Source: G965220305 sp965220305 (GTDB lineage: Bacteria; Chloroflexota; Dehalococcoidia; Lucifugimonadales; UBA3495). From it: 64,000 nt of DNA. The notes beneath the pieces are model-generated. The model was given only the letters and a program-made list of their open reading frames with translations. It was not told the origin of the DNA and searched no databases. Shown here piece after piece: positions 61,912 through 64,000 of this stretch (the stretch's first letter is position 1; each line of letters opens with the position of its first letter). Location of the stretch: assembly GCA_965220305.1 (NCBI GenBank), contig OZ244817.1, forward strand, positions 868,001 through 932,000, in the 5' to 3' direction. The position numbers and the translations under genes were made by a program.

Positions 61912-63162
61912 TTGAATAATTTCTCCCTCACCGACAGCGCAACTATTGAACCTGACTTAGACGACGACAACCCTTATATCTCGGTCCGTTCTCTGTGGAA
62001 GGTCTTCGGTAAAAACCCGGAACGGGCCTTGGCCCCTGAGTATGACCAGCACGACCGGGCTGCCATTCAGGAAGAACTGGGATGCTTGGTGGCCTTGCGG
62101 GACGTCAGCTTTGAAGTGCGGAGGGGTCAGACCTTCGTAGTCATGGGCCTCTCCGGGAGTGGCAAGTCTACCCTGGTCCGCTGCTTGATTCGTCTGATTG
62201 ATCCCACCGCTGGGTCTATTTCCATGGACGCTGAGAACATCACGGGCATGTCCGACACCGACTTGATTGAGTTCCGACGGAAGAGCGTAGCCATGGTGTT
62301 CCAGCACTACGGCCTGATGCCCCACCGCAACGTCTTGGACAACGCGGCCTGGGGACTGGAAGTGCGGGGCATCAGCAAGGAAGAACGTACCAACCGCACC
62401 CGCGAGGTGCTGGAGGTGGTGGGTCTGCGCGGTTGGGAAGGGGCCTACCCCCGCCAACTTTCCGGGGGAATGCAGCAAAGGGTTGGCCTGGCCCGGGCAC
62501 TGGCCGTAGACCCGGATATTCTGTTGATGGATGAGCCCTTCAGCGGTCTGGACCCCCTGATTCGCCGACAGATGCAGGACGAACTACTACGTCTGCAGAC
62601 CGAGTTAAAGAAAACCATCGTCTTCATCACCCATGACCTCAATGAAGCCCTGAAGCTGGGGGACCGCATCGCCATCATGCACGACGGACAGGTGGTCCAA
62701 ATCGGCTCCCCCGAGGACATCGTGCTGCGCCCGGAGGACGCCTACGTCGGGGAATTCACCCAGGACGTGCGGCTGGAAAGCATCCTAACGGCCAGTCAAA
62801 TCATGGTGTCCCCCCAGGTGACTTTGTCGGCGGACGAAGCCCCGCAAGCCGCTTTGCACACCATGAATGGAAGCGAAGGCGTCAGCGCCTGGGTCGTCGA
62901 CGATGATGAGCATTACATTGGACTACTCTCCATGGACCGTGCGGAGCAGGCGCTTCGGGACGGCGTGGCAAGCCTCGCCCAGGGATGGCAGTACGTTGAC
63001 CGCGATTACTCAGCCGTTGGGCCCAACACCACCTGCGACCAACTTATACCCTTGGCAATGGCCAGGGATTTCCCCATTCCCATTGTCGATAGCGACAATA
63101 CTCTGGTAGGCGAAGTGCATCGCAGCGCCTTGGCGGAGGCCATCTCCGGCGGAACGAATTAG
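61912..63162 (+). CDS. proV: Glycine betaine/proline ABC transporter ATPase
   Basis: ATPase of the osmoprotectant importer. Walker A is GLSGSGKST, the signature LSGGMQQRVGLARAL, Walker B ILLMDEPFSGLDPL and the H-loop VFITHDLNEAL. The N-terminal 40 residues and FQHYGLMPHRNVL (Q-loop) are ProV-like, and the last 130 residues are a pair of CBS domains (for example SAWVVDDDEHYIGLLS), which sense ionic strength in related transporters. The start is TTG 61912 behind AGGAGATGA. The permease gene starts 95 bases later; a binding protein gene is expected beyond the window. Confidence 0.92.
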   Translation: MNNFSLTDSATIEPDLDDDNPYISVRSLWKVFGKNPERALAPEYDQHDRAAIQEELGCLVALRDVSFEVRRGQTFVVMGLSGSGKSTLVRCLIRLIDPTAGSISMDAENITGMSDTDLIEFRRKSVAMVFQHYGLMPHRNVLDNAAWGLEVRGISKEERTNRTREVLEVVGLRGWEGAYPRQLSGGMQQRVGLARALAVDPDILLMDEPFSGLDPLIRRQMQDELLRLQTELKKTIVFITHDLNEALKLGDRIAIMHDGQVVQIGSPEDIVLRPEDAYVGEFTQDVRLESILTASQIMVSPQVTLSADEAPQAALHTMNGSEGVSAWVVDDDEHYIGLLSMDRAEQALRDGVASLAQGWQYVDRDYSAVGPNTTCDQLIPLAMARDFPIPIVDSDNTLVGEVHRSALAEAISGGTN

Positions 63163-63257
63163 TGTCATTGAATGCCGCTGTTGTCTGGACGTGTTTTGGG
63201 TCACTTGGTAGGATTGTGCCGGAAGGTTTGCCGAGCAGCGGCATCCTGGAGAATTAG

Positions 63258-64000
63258 ATGGGAGCAGCCAGCGACAGTGGGCCCGGAGAAGCATTGACCG
63301 ACCATCAAGAGCCTGCGGGACCACTTTCCCGCTTCGGTTCGATGCGGGATGGGCTGGGAAAGTCAATCTGGGTCTCGCTCGGTCTGCTCGCGGTGGTATT
63401 GGTAGGTATCCTGTGCTTAACGGTGTGGGACCCGGACGGCTTCGGCAGAAAGGGCATGGATTTCCCGGTCAAGTTCGGCAAGCCCATCGCCAACAGTATT
63501 CAAGACGGTACAGAGTGGCTAATCCGCGAATGGGGAGGAATGTTTGATGGCATAGACTACGGCATCACGATCGTAATGGTATGGCTGGAGGACATACTGC
63601 TTTGGATCCCTTGGCCGTGCATTGTCCTGGTGGTCGGGCTGGTTGGTTGGCTGCTTGCGGGCTGGCGTATTGGGGTGTTCTCGATTCTATCACTCTTGCT
63701 TATTGGTTTTTTGGGTAGGTGGGAGAGCTCGGTTGAAACTCTTGCCCTCATTATCTTCTCAGTAGTGCTATCGATCATTGTCGCCATGCCTGTCGGGGTG
63801 CTGGGAGCCCGCAGCAACCACGTCAATTCCGTTATGCGGCCCATTTTGGACGGTATGCAGACAATGCCCAGCTATGTGTACCTAGTGCCCGGCATACTAT
63901 TCTTTGGTTTGGGGCACACTCCAGCGGTCATTGCTACGGTGATTTATGCTGTGCCGCCGGCCATACGCTTGACCAATTTGGGAATTCGCCAAGTGTCCCC
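63258..64000 (+). CDS. proW: Glycine betaine/proline ABC transporter permease (partial)
   Basis: Runs off the right edge. ATG 63258 behind GGAGA. After a 45-residue cytoplasmic lead there are membrane segments (VSLGLLAVVLVGILCLTVW, LWIPWPCIVLVVGLVGWLLA, IGVFSILSLLLIGFLG, LALIIFSVVLSIIVAMPVGV). Then comes the permease core with PILDGMQTMPSYVYLVPGIL, the ProW/OpuAB-type motif, and PPAIRLTNLGIRQVSP at the edge (EAA-loop region). Co-directional with proV. Confidence 0.9.
   Translation, partial: MGAASDSGPGEALTDHQEPAGPLSRFGSMRDGLGKSIWVSLGLLAVVLVGILCLTVWDPDGFGRKGMDFPVKFGKPIANSIQDGTEWLIREWGGMFDGIDYGITIVMVWLEDILLWIPWPCIVLVVGLVGWLLAGWRIGVFSILSLLLIGFLGRWESSVETLALIIFSVVLSIIVAMPVGVLGARSNHVNSVMRPILDGMQTMPSYVYLVPGILFFGLGHTPAVIATVIYAVPPAIRLTNLGIRQVS

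Overview
The window reads as a piece of an uncultured bacterial genome, most likely a Chloroflexota member of the Dehalococcoidia/SAR202 type. This is an inference from gene content: a CaiB/BaiF CoA-transferase fusion, an OGG1-type glycosylase, an amidohydrolase, GC-rich coding sequence and frequent TTG/GTG starts often overlapping the preceding TGA. No rRNA or tRNA gene and no true CRISPR array was seen.

Layout. (1) About 1-18 kb looks like a decayed integrated plasmid or conjugative element. A plus-strand run encodes a membrane protein, a dTMP kinase, several unknown proteins, a nucleotidyltransferase-HEPN fusion and an AlkB-like dioxygenase. A minus-strand operon encodes a small membrane protein, a VirB4/TraC-type ATPase, two P/T-rich lipoproteins and an exported leucine-rich-repeat protein. 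(2) About 18.7-43.4 kb is a defence island mixed with mobile-element debris. It holds a beheaded type I restriction HsdR, an N-terminal stub of a SIR2 protein joined to an IS21 IstB stub, a complete Pycsar-type locus with two nucleotide cyclases and a PycTM-like membrane effector, an OLD-like ATPase/TOPRIM nuclease, a tight four-gene operon (unknown protein, QueC-like PP-loop enzyme, XRE-ImmA/IrrE protease, PIN nuclease), two NYN-domain proteins, a KAP P-loop NTPase and an OGG1-like glycosylase. Between them lie an intact IS3 element with a 4-bp target duplication, IS3 fragments, serine recombinase relics and a 227-bp MITE-like element with 12-bp inverted ends and a 10-bp target duplication. 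(3) About 43.5-52.1 kb holds an IS630 relic, a large CaiB/BaiF fusion gene, an IS982 element, small unknown genes and an IS701-family element flanked by CTAG. (4) From 52.1 kb to the end is chromosomal core: metG, a polyprenyl synthase, an amidohydrolase, a HAD phosphatase, an aromatic/housekeeping cluster tyrA-aroA-gmk-lipA, and a glycine-betaine-type ABC transporter (proV, partial proW).

How they work together. Two loci look like intact antiviral systems. Pycsar is recognisable by family. The QueC-like/XRE-ImmA/PIN operon is the best candidate for an undescribed system: four genes overlapping or nearly so, behind a promoter carrying paired direct repeats. Several breaks (20848-20853, 38215-38235, 50861-50867) lie in or near homopolymers, so some apparent pseudogenes could be assembly indels.
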